Below, one piece after another: positions 43,175 through 51,441 of a stretch of 64,000 bases of DNA. Source of the stretch: Bacillus oleivorans (GTDB lineage: Bacteria > Bacillota > Bacilli > Bacillales > JC228); the NCBI RefSeq assembly GCF_900207585.1, contig NZ_OAOP01000004.1, positions 186,001 to 250,000 on the forward strand. Direction: 5' to 3'. The stretch's first letter is position 1, and each line of letters opens with the position of its first letter. Made by a program: the position numbers and the translations under genes. A model generated the notes under the pieces. The model did no database searches. It was not told the origin of the DNA and worked only from the letters and a program-made list of their open reading frames with translations.

Positions 43175-43456
43175 TTAAAATCTCCTTGGATCAAAGGCTG
43201 TCTTTAATTGCATAAAACGATACATCAGATTAGCCTGTCTTCCTTTTTGAGTTCGAGGGTTCCTTTTTGATCTCAAGCAATTCATGAATTCAATATCGCA
43301 TCTTTTCCTCGATCCGCCTCTTTGATAACAAAGATCATGCCTCATGCAACAGGCATCTACATCATTTACAGGTGCACCAGGACCGCTGCACCCAGGACCG
43401 CACCAGCGGTACCCCGGAAAAATACACCGAGATGGCCTTCTTTGTCTTGGATACAT
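43175..43456 (-). CDS. Small phospholipase A2-like protein
   Basis: A 93-aa basic, Cys-rich protein with the secretory phospholipase A2 core: calcium-loop-like CGPGCSG (residues 19-25), then DACCMRHDLCY (34-44) containing the catalytic pair H40-D41 and the disulfide cysteines. No signal peptide is visible; it begins MYPRQRRPSR. Related short Bacillus proteins share this core with parvovirus VP1 PLA2 domains. Lipid hydrolysis is predicted but untested, and its location is unclear. AGGGG lies 8 nt before the ATG. Single gene. Confidence 0.8.
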   Translation of the reverse strand: MYPRQRRPSRCIFPGYRWCGPGCSGPGAPVNDVDACCMRHDLCYQRGGSRKRCDIEFMNCLRSKRNPRTQKGRQANLMYRFMQLKTAFDPRRF

Positions 43457-43515
43457 ATTTCACACCCCTACATATATCATTACTTTTAAGATATGTACAA
43501 GTTGTGTGATTGGTA

Positions 43516-44022
43516 TTAGCTATATCGCCAATTTTTAGTATCTTTTATGGAAGTACCTGAGTTTCCATCAAGGAATTCCCCCAGCTGTTCTTCCGAAATA
43601 ACCCGAAATCCGTGTCTTTTTAATAAGGCTGCTGTTACACCATTTCCGGCCATTTTAGTTCCGTTAAATTCTCCATTATAGATAAAAGCACTTCCACATG
43701 AGGGGCTATTCTCTTTTAAAACAATTAATGTGGCTTGTAGAGCACGCGCTTTTTCAAGGGTTTGATAAGCTCCTTTAAGATAGAGGTCAGTTACGTCCTT
43801 TCCGGATCGGTCCATAACTTGAGCCCTTCCATTTAATACATCCTCACCGTCGCCGCCTATTATTTCGGCTGGTTCTCGAGGGGTTGAGAAGCCTCCCAAT
43901 AATTCAGGACAAACTGCAATAGCTCTCTTCTCTTTGACTAGCTTTTGAATTCTATCATGTAAACTATTAGTCCCATTATATCTTACATCTAACCCTGCTA
44001 AGCATGAGCTGACTATGATCAA
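43516..44022 (-). CDS. DUF523 family protein (2-thiouracil desulfurase/TudS-like)
   Basis: A 168-aa protein of the DUF523 group. The three family cysteines are C7 (SSCLAG), C38 (AVCPELLGGF) and C109 (SPSCGS). In TudS these hold a [4Fe-4S] cluster used to desulfurate thiouracils. PREPAEI (48-54) is also conserved. Whether this member is a desulfurase is an inference from family. The gene is followed by the PLA2-like gene and preceded by NUDIX on the same strand, without clear functional linkage. Confidence 0.82.
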   Translation of the reverse strand: MIIVSSCLAGLDVRYNGTNSLHDRIQKLVKEKRAIAVCPELLGGFSTPREPAEIIGGDGEDVLNGRAQVMDRSGKDVTDLYLKGAYQTLEKARALQATLIVLKENSPSCGSAFIYNGEFNGTKMAGNGVTAALLKRHGFRVISEEQLGEFLDGNSGTSIKDTKNWRYS

Positions 44023-44040
44023 GTGACCCGCCTCTTTCTA

Positions 44041-44520
44041 TCAGGTTCTTTTAATCCATACTTTACTTTCCTCATCCTTTATATCGTCCCATTCTACATG
44101 AATCTCAAACGTTCCTTCTTCAAAAAATAGCGGAAACCTTCGACGAATGGATTTTTGCATCGGGAGACACTTTGCTTCCTCGATGTCGACCCAGACCAGT
44201 CTCCCTTCTGGAGGATTCTCGAGCAGCTCTCCTTTAAAATCTCTAGTAAGATAGTTAAAAATCATATATCGGTCTTTTGCTATTGGGTTCACATATTCAT
44301 ATATTCCTTTAAATATGAGATTTCTAACTTCCAATCCCGTTTCTTCTTTTACTTCGCGGATCGCCCCGTCCACAATACTTTCAGGGAATTCTACTTTTCC
44401 GCCGGGTGGGATAAACCCTTTAAAATCATCGTGCTGCCGGTCAATCAGCAATATCCGATTTCCATCTTGCACCATACAAACGGTCCATAACTTGTAATTG
44501 ACTGTTTCGGCCATCGTCAT
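44041..44520 (-). CDS. NUDIX hydrolase (MutT/8-oxo-dGTPase type)
   Basis: A 159-aa NUDIX protein with the box GGKVEFPESIVDGAIREVKEETGLEV in part, matching G-x5-E-x7-REVxEExGL. It would hydrolyse a nucleoside diphosphate-X compound, such as oxidised dGTP. Two in-frame ATGs (44520 and 44514) share GGGAGG, so the exact start is ambiguous by two residues. It ends 18 nt before the DUF523 gene and may be co-transcribed with it. A MITE-like element begins about 50 bp upstream. Confidence 0.83.
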   Translation of the reverse strand: MTMAETVNYKLWTVCMVQDGNRILLIDRQHDDFKGFIPPGGKVEFPESIVDGAIREVKEETGLEVRNLIFKGIYEYVNPIAKDRYMIFNYLTRDFKGELLENPPEGRLVWVDIEEAKCLPMQKSIRRRFPLFFEEGTFEIHVEWDDIKDEESKVWIKRT

Positions 44521-44568
44521 CGCCTCCCTCCCAATAATTCATAAGAATCTGCTGCTCTATTTTTAAAG

Positions 44569-44851
44569 GGCTGTTTTCGCAAAGATTGTTGCTGCCTGAA
44601 TATATTTTTAAACTGCAGTGGAATGGAGCGGAAGACACCCTGAGTCCTCATAAAATGCTTCGCATTTTCTTCGTGCGGTTCTTATGCTGCCGAAGCCTTC
44701 CTTGTCCTGCGGGAAGAAGAGGTGAGCCTCTAGACCCCGCAGGCAAAGCCGAGGAGGCTCAGGCCACCTCCCCGGGGAATCTTGTGTCTGGAGCGCAATG
44801 GAACGGACATGTTTGCCTCCATTAAAAACAACAAAGTATGCGAAAACAGCT
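44569..44851. mobile_element. MITE-like element, copy 2
   Basis: 283 bp with ends GGCTGTTTTCGCA and TGCGAAAACAGCT, flanked by similar A/T-rich sequence (TTTTTAAAG left, ATTTTAAAAG right) that may be a decayed target duplication. The core (44617-44814, 198 bp) is over 90 percent identical by eye to that of copy 1 and in the same orientation, but the two end arms are exchanged. The right end supplies the last base of the tmrB stop codon. Confidence 0.82.
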
Positions 44852-45443
44852 ATTTTAAAAGACCCATTTTTAAGGTAATCACTAACCGGTCAACCCTTTT
44901 TTTAATCTTTGTCCGCCGGTCAGGCAGCAGTTCAACTCCAGATCGTTTAGCAATTGTCGCCACCACTTCATCTATGGTCATATGATCTGTCATGATATGT
45001 TCTTTAAAGGTATCTCTGGCTAAGCTTTTAAGCCTTGCTTCCATTTGCTGATATGCCCAAGACTTTTTGCCCTCAAACCTTTGTCTTAACCTCTTTTCGA
45101 TCGTTTGTTCAGTCGCCATTAAGGTATAGTGCTTTATTTCAATACCATTATTTCTTAATTTTCCAATAATTTCATTAAAATAGATTTCATTTGTAAGAGT
45201 CATAGGAACAATCATAATTCCTTTGTAATCTTGGGAGATTTGTTTTAATAATTGGTAATTCGCTTCCCTCCACAAAGGATAATCTTGAAAGTCAGGTTTT
45301 GCAATTTCTCTCGGGACATTTCTCATAAGCCAATAGCCAAATCTCTCCGGATCGTATACGAATGAAGAGCGTATCCTTCTTTGTAACTCATAGGCCGCGG
45401 TTGATTTGCCTGATCCAAAGGTTCCATTAATCCAAATAATCAA
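44850..45443 (-). CDS. tmrB: Tunicamycin-resistance ATP-binding protein TmrB-like
   Basis: A 197-aa P-loop protein, the length of B. subtilis TmrB. Walker A is GTFGSGKS (near residues 7-14); other strongly conserved blocks are YDPERFGYWL, PREIAKPDFQDYPLWREANYQLL, IVPMTLTNEIYFNEIIGKLR and FTLMA-type HYTLMATEQT. TmrB binds tunicamycin and associates with the membrane. The TTG at 45443 is taken as start because GAGGTG lies 5 nt upstream and the alignment with TmrB then begins at residue 1. The stop codon coincides with the end of MITE-like copy 2, so the insertion may have trimmed the C-terminus slightly. Confidence 0.88.
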   Translation of the reverse strand: MIIWINGTFGSGKSTAAYELQRRIRSSFVYDPERFGYWLMRNVPREIAKPDFQDYPLWREANYQLLKQISQDYKGIMIVPMTLTNEIYFNEIIGKLRNNGIEIKHYTLMATEQTIEKRLRQRFEGKKSWAYQQMEARLKSLARDTFKEHIMTDHMTIDEVVATIAKRSGVELLPDRRTKIKKRVDRLVITLKMGLLK

Positions 45444-45602
45444 CTTATCACCTCTATGCAAATTAAAGTTTTCTATCATCTCAGGAGGATTATCAATCTA
45501 GAATAAAACGTCTCCTACCTTTTCATAATAAAACTAAATATCCAAATAATACATATTCTTTTTCAATCATTTTTAAAGTTACCGATACTTGAGGTGAAAT
45601 AG

Positions 45603-46946
45603 ATGGATTGGGACGTTGTTATAGTAGGCGCAGGACTAGCAGGATTATCTTGCGGTTTAGAATTGGCTCTCAAAAATAAAAAAGTATTGCTGCTAGAAGT
45701 AGATCCTGTTGTTGGAGGAAGATGTTCAAATTGGAATGAAAACGGGATGGAGGTTGAATCAGGCTTTCACCGTTTTATCGGCTACTATACAGCTCTCCCA
45801 GCTTTGTTAAAAAAGGCTGGGGTTGAAGTAGATGAAATGGTCACATGGGAAGAAAAAATCGATGTTCTTATTAAAGGAAAAAACAAAAAGCTAGTGGTAG
45901 GGATTTCTCCTTTGATGGGGCCAGTTAAAATGTTAAGAGGAATCTTTGGAAATCAGGATATTCTTACAACAAAGGATAAACTTTCTCTTGTTCCCTTTTT
46001 TATAAGAGGCTTTAAGGATTATTTATTGGCTCCTGTAAAGCTGGACTCTTATAGTGTAAAAGAGTATGCAAATTTACATAAGGTAACGGATAACGCTTTG
46101 CATTATTTACTTATTCCTTTAAGCTCTGGTATCTTCTTTTTGCCGCCGGACCGTTATTCTGCCTATGCTTTTTTCGGATTGTTTGCACCGGCGGTCCCAA
46201 AGTTTTATAAAATGAGAAATGGTGCTTATTTAGGCGGGATGACAGATGTTATGTGCCAGCCAATCGCAGATAAAATTATCGAGCTAGGAGGTTCCATTGA
46301 GCTTGGAGTAAATGTAACAGATGTGCTCACGGACGAACACGGGACTGTGATTGGAGTGAAGACCGAAAGTGGTGAAGAATACAGAGGAAAGCATGTCGTG
46401 ATTGCGGCCTCCTTAGTTGGAGCGAAACAGATTCTAGAGAAATTTAAAAATGAACCTAGCTTTCAAAACTTATTTAAGTTACCAACCATGCCGGCAGCCA
46501 CATTGCAAATCGAGTTAACTGAGCCTGTCTTAGAAAAGGATATTACAACATTCGGACCAAAGACATCACTAGCAAGCTTTGCTGAACAGTCGCGGACCAC
46601 CTTCCGCAGATCAAACGGGCGGTTATCGATTATATTGACACCGGCTGAAGACTTTTTAATGAAATCACCGGACGAGACTTTAAAAATTGTAGTGGAGGAT
46701 GCAAAAGCGCTGGGTATTCATCTTGAAGGGAAAATTAAAGATTACAGACAAATCAACCACCCTGCCGATTTCTACAGTCTGGCTCCAGGGGTCGACCCAT
46801 TAAGACCAACTCAAGCTACTGCCATTACAGGCTTGACCTTAGCTGGTGATTATACACGTCAGCCCTATTTTTCTACCATGGAAGGAGCCGTTGTTTCAGG
46901 ACAAAGGGCGGCACAATTGGTGGAAAAAGCCCTGGGGGAAGTGTGA
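45603..46946 (+). CDS. FAD-dependent amine oxidase / phytoene desaturase-like oxidoreductase
   Basis: A 447-aa flavoprotein. The N-terminal dinucleotide motif is VVIVGAGLAGLSCGLELALKNKKVLLLE (residues 5-32 in part), followed by GGRCSNW and SGFHRFIGYY. The C-terminal FAD motif is LAGDYTRQPYFSTMEGAVVSGQRAA. It belongs to the phytoene desaturase / hydroxysqualene dehydroxylase type. The substrate may be a polyprenyl or carotenoid-like lipid, but no isoprenoid gene adjoins. GAGGTG lies 7 nt before the ATG. Confidence 0.83.
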   Translation: MDWDVVIVGAGLAGLSCGLELALKNKKVLLLEVDPVVGGRCSNWNENGMEVESGFHRFIGYYTALPALLKKAGVEVDEMVTWEEKIDVLIKGKNKKLVVGISPLMGPVKMLRGIFGNQDILTTKDKLSLVPFFIRGFKDYLLAPVKLDSYSVKEYANLHKVTDNALHYLLIPLSSGIFFLPPDRYSAYAFFGLFAPAVPKFYKMRNGAYLGGMTDVMCQPIADKIIELGGSIELGVNVTDVLTDEHGTVIGVKTESGEEYRGKHVVIAASLVGAKQILEKFKNEPSFQNLFKLPTMPAATLQIELTEPVLEKDITTFGPKTSLASFAEQSRTTFRRSNGRLSIILTPAEDFLMKSPDETLKIVVEDAKALGIHLEGKIKDYRQINHPADFYSLAPGVDPLRPTQATAITGLTLAGDYTRQPYFSTMEGAVVSGQRAAQLVEKALGEV

Positions 46947-47070
46947 TTTGATCAACCTAGGAGTTGAAACAAATAATAAAAATAAAAAAATTTAACAAAT
47001 ATTCGATGCAGTGAACTACTCACGGCTTTTCCCTAAAAAAAATCGTTGATTAAGCCCAAAAAAAATTAAA

Positions 47071-47108
47071 AAGAGACCTATCCATAAAGTTTGATAGGCC
47101 CCTCTTCC
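47071..47108 (-). terminator. Terminator of the ykoGHIJ-like operon
   Basis: GAG plus CCTATC pair with GATAGG plus CTC around a 10-nt loop, followed on the minus strand by TTTTTAATTTTTTTT. Confidence 0.8.
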
Positions 47109-47117
47109 TATTACTGA

Positions 47118-47669
47118 TTAATCCTCATCATCCCAATCATCATCTTCTGTTTCTTTTTCGAGAATGTTACCAGTATAAGCATCAATCTTATATTCTACTT
47201 TTAATTGACCATCTCTCACTTCAATTTCATAGTCTCCATCGTCTCCGTCAAAGTCAACTTCAACTGCTTTCCCTGGTGTATCCGCCACAGCAATAGCAAT
47301 CGCTTCTTCTTGTGTAATGATTTCTTGGTTTTGCTGGCCGGAATTATTTACAGATGTTTGATTGTCATCGTCAATTCGATCATCATCCACTTTTACAACC
47401 GCTCCAGTTACAGCATCGACATCTACTTCAACATCATCATTACTGTTCTTAGGATTAACATCGACATCATATACAAAACGGCCATGTTCTTGTTCAAGCT
47501 CAATACTCTCTACTGTGCCATTTACTTCATTAAGAGAAATTTCCTGAGCCTTATCAATTGGTATCAGGTTTTCGTTCACTTTTGGGATCGCAATGGCTCC
47601 TGCTCCGACTGCTCCCCCTAGTAGAACGATTCCGGCAATTCCACTGGCGATCCAAACTTTTTTCTTCAT
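47118..47669 (-). CDS. Exported PepSY-domain protein (YkoJ-like)
   Basis: A 183-aa protein with an uncleaved N-terminal membrane segment (VWIASGIAGIVLLGGAVGAGAIA) and two PepSY repeats. Each repeat has the alternating EISLNEVNGTVESIELEQ / VYDVDVNPK type pattern, ending in the acidic DDDWDDED tail. PepSY domains are thought to bind or inhibit peptidases or to be signal modules outside the membrane. Last gene of the operon and preceded by a second PepSY protein; the order is that of B. subtilis ykoGHIJ. Confidence 0.82.
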   Translation of the reverse strand: MKKKVWIASGIAGIVLLGGAVGAGAIAIPKVNENLIPIDKAQEISLNEVNGTVESIELEQEHGRFVYDVDVNPKNSNDDVEVDVDAVTGAVVKVDDDRIDDDNQTSVNNSGQQNQEIITQEEAIAIAVADTPGKAVEVDFDGDDGDYEIEVRDGQLKVEYKIDAYTGNILEKETEDDDWDDED

Positions 47670-47790
47670 TTTCTTATCCTCCTTTATTTTGTCTTCACCT
47701 TTATCTTAGTCAGTCAAAATGAGTACAGTTTGATAAGAAAATGAGAAATTGATGAGAAATTGTCCTGGCCTTTTAAAAGGAGTCGTTTAA

Positions 47791-48507
47791 TTAATCTTCC
47801 CATGTTACAGACATCACTTCCCCTGATAGGGCATTTACTTGAACAGTCGCGTCCTCTTCCTCTTCTCTTTCTATTTCAATCAAATAATAGATCGTTCCGC
47901 CTGATTGCTCTAATTCAATATCGTCCACTTTTCCGCTTACACGCTGTAGAGCAATCTCAACAGCTTCACTTTCTGTTAGTCTTTTTGCAGGTTCCTCTTC
48001 CGGCTGTTTTATTGCCTCTGTGACAGTATCTACTGTTTCACCAGTATAAGCATCGATTTTTAGAGTAGTTATCTCAGTTTCACTGCGGACGACTACCGTA
48101 TAGATAAGGTTTTCTCCCTCTTGTTTCTGTTCGACTTTCTCGATTTTACCTTTCACTTGCTGAGCTATCTGTTCTCTAATCTCATCTTCAGTCCGTACTT
48201 TTTCTGTGGCTGGACTTTGTTGGGCTAGTTTTGTTAAATTCCGAATCTCACCTTTTTCACGGCTTATCTCAACGGCGTACTCGCCCGCATCTGTTCCGAA
48301 TTTAATGTGAAATTCATCACTCTGTTCACTAATATCGATAATGCTGCTGTTATATTTCTCTTGTACTAGACTACTGGCATCTTCCTTAGTCAACGGTTCT
48401 GCAGAGGTAAAGGCTTGACCGATTTGCCACACTACCGTAAAAATAAGAACAGCAGCCAGGATGGCACCACCGATTTTTATACCTTTTATTTTTTTCATGA
48501 ACTTCAC
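47791..48507 (-). CDS. Exported PepSY-domain protein (YkoI-like)
   Basis: A 238-aa protein with an N-terminal membrane anchor (IGGAILAAVLIFTVVWQIG) followed by three PepSY-like units (about 45-90, 105-160, 175-235), each alternating VEEIE-type strands with YTGEVVD/ALSGEV turns. It should face the outside, near the sensor kinase encoded just upstream. Encoded between the histidine kinase and the shorter PepSY protein. Possible roles are sensing ligand or modulator of the kinase (inference). Confidence 0.82.
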   Translation of the reverse strand: MKFMKKIKGIKIGGAILAAVLIFTVVWQIGQAFTSAEPLTKEDASSLVQEKYNSSIIDISEQSDEFHIKFGTDAGEYAVEISREKGEIRNLTKLAQQSPATEKVRTEDEIREQIAQQVKGKIEKVEQKQEGENLIYTVVVRSETEITTLKIDAYTGETVDTVTEAIKQPEEEPAKRLTESEAVEIALQRVSGKVDDIELEQSGGTIYYLIEIEREEEEDATVQVNALSGEVMSVTWED

Positions 48508-48551
48508 TCCATCAAGTCTTTTCCCACACTATACAATACGAAGATGAGAAT

Positions 48552-49904
48552 TTAATGAGAACTCGTAAGCGGAAGCCAAATTTGGGCATACGTTCCAAGA
48601 CCTTCTTTACTTTCTAAACGGATCTCTGCTCCCATTACCTCTGCAAGTTCTTTGGCAAGAGAAAGACCCAGGCCGAATCCGCCTCTTCTCCTTGCCTGAT
48701 CGACCCGATAAAACCGATCAAAGACTCTAGGCAAATCGGTTGCAGGGATACCGATTCCTCGATCGATTACTTCAATAACAGCTTTGCTCTCTTCTTTCCT
48801 GATTCTAACTTGAATCTGGTCTTCACTATATTTTCTGGCATTGTCCATTAAAATAAAAATAAGCTGTTTTAATTTTTGCGAATCCGCTTTAATCGTGACC
48901 TCTTCTTCCACATCCAAGTGAACTTCCCGCTTATAGCCTTCCCGGAAAGCCCGAACTGAATCTTCAACAAAATTTGTTAAAGAAATAGATGTTATATCTA
49001 CCTTCCATTGTTCATCATGCTTGGCAAGCAGCAGCAGTTGCTGGATTAAATCCTTCATCCGAATCGCCTCGGAATGGATCGCTTCTACCGATTCATCAAA
49101 CAGTTCAGGCTGTTCTTTCCCTCTCCGCTTTAAAAGGTTAGCATACGATTCAATAATGGTAAGCGGTGTTTTGAGTTCATGAGAAGCGTTCGAAACAAAC
49201 TGTTCCTGTTTAGCATAATTTTTTTCGAGCAAGTCCATCATTTCGTTAAAGGTTTCACCTAATAAGTAAAGCTCATTTTGTGATTTTTTCGGTAAATGGA
49301 TTCGCTTAAAATGCCCGCTTTTTCGAATCTCACGCATCGTTTCAATCATAGAGGAAATTGGTTTGGTTAACAGGTTACTAAGAAGACCGGCTGATAGAAG
49401 CACGGGAATTGTAGCAATCACCGTAACAACCAGTAATACAATTTGTAAAACTCGTAAATTATCGGCTACTGCTTCTAAATTCTCGTTTACCTGAAGATTG
49501 ACTATTTCTCCGTTCATCCAAATCATTGGAATAGAAACAAAGGAATGAGGGATTCCATCGTATTCTACAATTTCCCTTTGTTCACTTTGCTGAAAGGCAA
49601 ACGGCTGATCAAAGAGCTGCTCCTGTTCCGCAGCCGTTACTGTCGTCAGTTGGCTTCCATCTGGATTCACAATTCGAACCATTCCATTAATCGGAACATA
49701 GGCTCTTAGCAGATCGGCAGCTGGTACAGAGCCTTCCGTTTGTCCTAAGGCTTCCATTATTCTTTCTGCTTCAAGTGTTGTCTGCTCCAGCTCACTTTTT
49801 AAAATCATTTGGCTAAAAGAGAAGTAAATCGCTGCATGGATTAGAATTAAAAGACCAATAAATAATACAGACGTGTACAGGTGGATTCGATTTCGAAGTT
49901 TCAT
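48552..49904 (-). CDS. Sensor histidine kinase (YkoH-like)
   Basis: A 450-aa kinase with two membrane helices (about 12-32 and 150-172), an extracellular domain between them, HAMP (about 175-225), phospho-acceptor His in NASHELKTPLTIIESYANLL, and HATPase motifs DNARKY, DRGIGIP and RRGGFGLGLSLAKEL. Overlaps the response regulator gene by 4 bp. With the two PepSY proteins downstream it matches ykoH in context. The signal is not known from sequence. Confidence 0.88.
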   Translation of the reverse strand: MKLRNRIHLYTSVLFIGLLILIHAAIYFSFSQMILKSELEQTTLEAERIMEALGQTEGSVPAADLLRAYVPINGMVRIVNPDGSQLTTVTAAEQEQLFDQPFAFQQSEQREIVEYDGIPHSFVSIPMIWMNGEIVNLQVNENLEAVADNLRVLQIVLLVVTVIATIPVLLSAGLLSNLLTKPISSMIETMREIRKSGHFKRIHLPKKSQNELYLLGETFNEMMDLLEKNYAKQEQFVSNASHELKTPLTIIESYANLLKRRGKEQPELFDESVEAIHSEAIRMKDLIQQLLLLAKHDEQWKVDITSISLTNFVEDSVRAFREGYKREVHLDVEEEVTIKADSQKLKQLIFILMDNARKYSEDQIQVRIRKEESKAVIEVIDRGIGIPATDLPRVFDRFYRVDQARRRGGFGLGLSLAKELAEVMGAEIRLESKEGLGTYAQIWLPLTSSH

Positions 49905-50605
49905 TTCGATTCCTTTAACACATAGCCGACGCCGCGAACCGTATGAATCAATGCAGGTCCATCAAACGGTTTATCAATCTTGTTTCGTAAATAACGGATA
50001 TAGACGTCAACTACGTTCGTATCTCCATAGTAATCGTATCCCCAGACTCCATTGAGGAGCTGCTCCCGACTTAAGACATGCCGCGTATTTTTCATTAAAA
50101 AGGCTAGCAAATCAAATTCTCTAGGTGTTAATTCGATAGCCTCTTGACCACGTATCACTTCTCTTGTTATTTCGTTCAGTTTTAAACTGCCGACCTGGAG
50201 CCAGTCTGGATCTTTTGTTGTTTGCACAGTTTGTTTTCTGCTCATTCTTAAAGCAGCCCGGACACGTGCTAGGACCTCTTCTATTTGAAAAGGTTTGGTA
50301 ATATAATCATTAGCTCCCAAGTCTAAACCGGAAACCTTGTCCTCTATTGAATCCTTAGCCGTTAGCATAATAACAGGTGTATCTGCATCAGTGGAGCGAA
50401 TTCTTCGAAGTAATTCAATCCCGCTTATCCCGGGTATCATGATATCAAGCAGCACTAGATCCCATGACTGTTCCCGATAAAGCCGCAAGCCTTCTAGACC
50501 ATCTAATGCTTTTTCGGTTTGGTAGCCTTCAAAATCCAGTTCCAATTCTAAAACCCGAGCAATCTTTTCTTCGTCTTCCACAATCAAAATCTTTTGCTGT
50601 GTCAT
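49901..50605 (-). CDS. OmpR-type response regulator (YkoG-like)
   Basis: A 234-aa regulator: receiver with phospho-acceptor D54 in DLVLLDIMIPG and the K at MLTAKDS, then a C-terminal winged helix with LTPREFDLLAFLMKNTRHVLSREQLLNGVWGYDY and VDVYIRYLRNKI. First gene of the operon. The ATG at 50605 has GAGGG 6 nt upstream; an ATG two codons earlier overlaps that site. Probably regulates its own operon. Confidence 0.88.
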   Translation of the reverse strand: MTQQKILIVEDEEKIARVLELELDFEGYQTEKALDGLEGLRLYREQSWDLVLLDIMIPGISGIELLRRIRSTDADTPVIMLTAKDSIEDKVSGLDLGANDYITKPFQIEEVLARVRAALRMSRKQTVQTTKDPDWLQVGSLKLNEITREVIRGQEAIELTPREFDLLAFLMKNTRHVLSREQLLNGVWGYDYYGDTNVVDVYIRYLRNKIDKPFDGPALIHTVRGVGYVLKESK

Positions 50606-50654
50606 TATCATCCCTCAATGTAAGAAAAACTTGAATCGCGACTATCCTGTTTCA

Positions 50655-51413
50655 TTATTCTGATAAAAATTGAACACTCAGCTCAAATAGCTCCTCAATC
50701 CAGCCCAGTCTAGAAAATACATGATCGGCGTCCTGGATAAGGTGAATCCTCACCCGGTTATTTACAAAAACTTCCGCATATTTTTGCCCAAATATATAAG
50801 GCACGGATTGATCATTCGTACCGTGAATAATTAAAACTGGATTTTGATAAATCGAAATTCCTTCATATAAATTACGGTCTTTTAAATCTTCGTAAAATGA
50901 ACGGCTCAGCTCTAGTCCGCCAATATCCATATTCCCATTTGGCAATTTTGGACTTTTTTCAAAGTATGAGCATGCTATCTGATTCATATTACCTGCAGGT
51001 GACCATAGACATAGTTTATGTATTCTATTAGGATACTCTTTTGCTACCTGGGCCGCAATTGCTCCGCCCATACTAAATCCAGTTAGCATTATTTTGTCCG
51101 GATCGACCCATTCCAACGTTTGCACCATTTTAAAAATTTCTTTTGCTTCATAAACTTCCTGACTAAAAGTCATATTCGAAAATAATCCATCACTTTCACC
51201 TGAACCGGAAAAGTCAAAGCGGATCGTACCAATCCCGTTTTTTAAAAGTTCACGGGCATATCGGACAAACAAAGACTTCCCTTCCGTTTTTGAACCGGTA
51301 AAACCATGAAACAGGATGACCACAGGGCAAGCTGATTGACCCTTAATTTCAGGTTTGTGAGCCATCCCGCGTAATGTTAATCCATTTACAGTTAATGATA
51401 GCGGATATTCCAT
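50655..51413 (-). CDS. Alpha/beta hydrolase (esterase-like)
   Basis: A 252-aa cytosolic serine hydrolase: FHGFTGSKTEGK oxyanion loop, nucleophile in GFSMGG, acid in HGTNDQSVP, His in DADHVF. The architecture is that of cinnamoyl/feruloyl-type esterases and related acyl hydrolases; the substrate is unknown. The ATG at 51413 follows AGAAGGTG; the open frame extends 27 codons further into the neighbouring gene without a ribosome site. It is 28 nt downstream of a DJ-1 family gene and may be its operon partner. Confidence 0.83.
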   Translation of the reverse strand: MEYPLSLTVNGLTLRGMAHKPEIKGQSACPVVILFHGFTGSKTEGKSLFVRYARELLKNGIGTIRFDFSGSGESDGLFSNMTFSQEVYEAKEIFKMVQTLEWVDPDKIMLTGFSMGGAIAAQVAKEYPNRIHKLCLWSPAGNMNQIACSYFEKSPKLPNGNMDIGGLELSRSFYEDLKDRNLYEGISIYQNPVLIIHGTNDQSVPYIFGQKYAEVFVNNRVRIHLIQDADHVFSRLGWIEELFELSVQFLSE

Positions 51414-51441
51414 GTGATTCACCTTCTCTTTGTTGTAAAAG

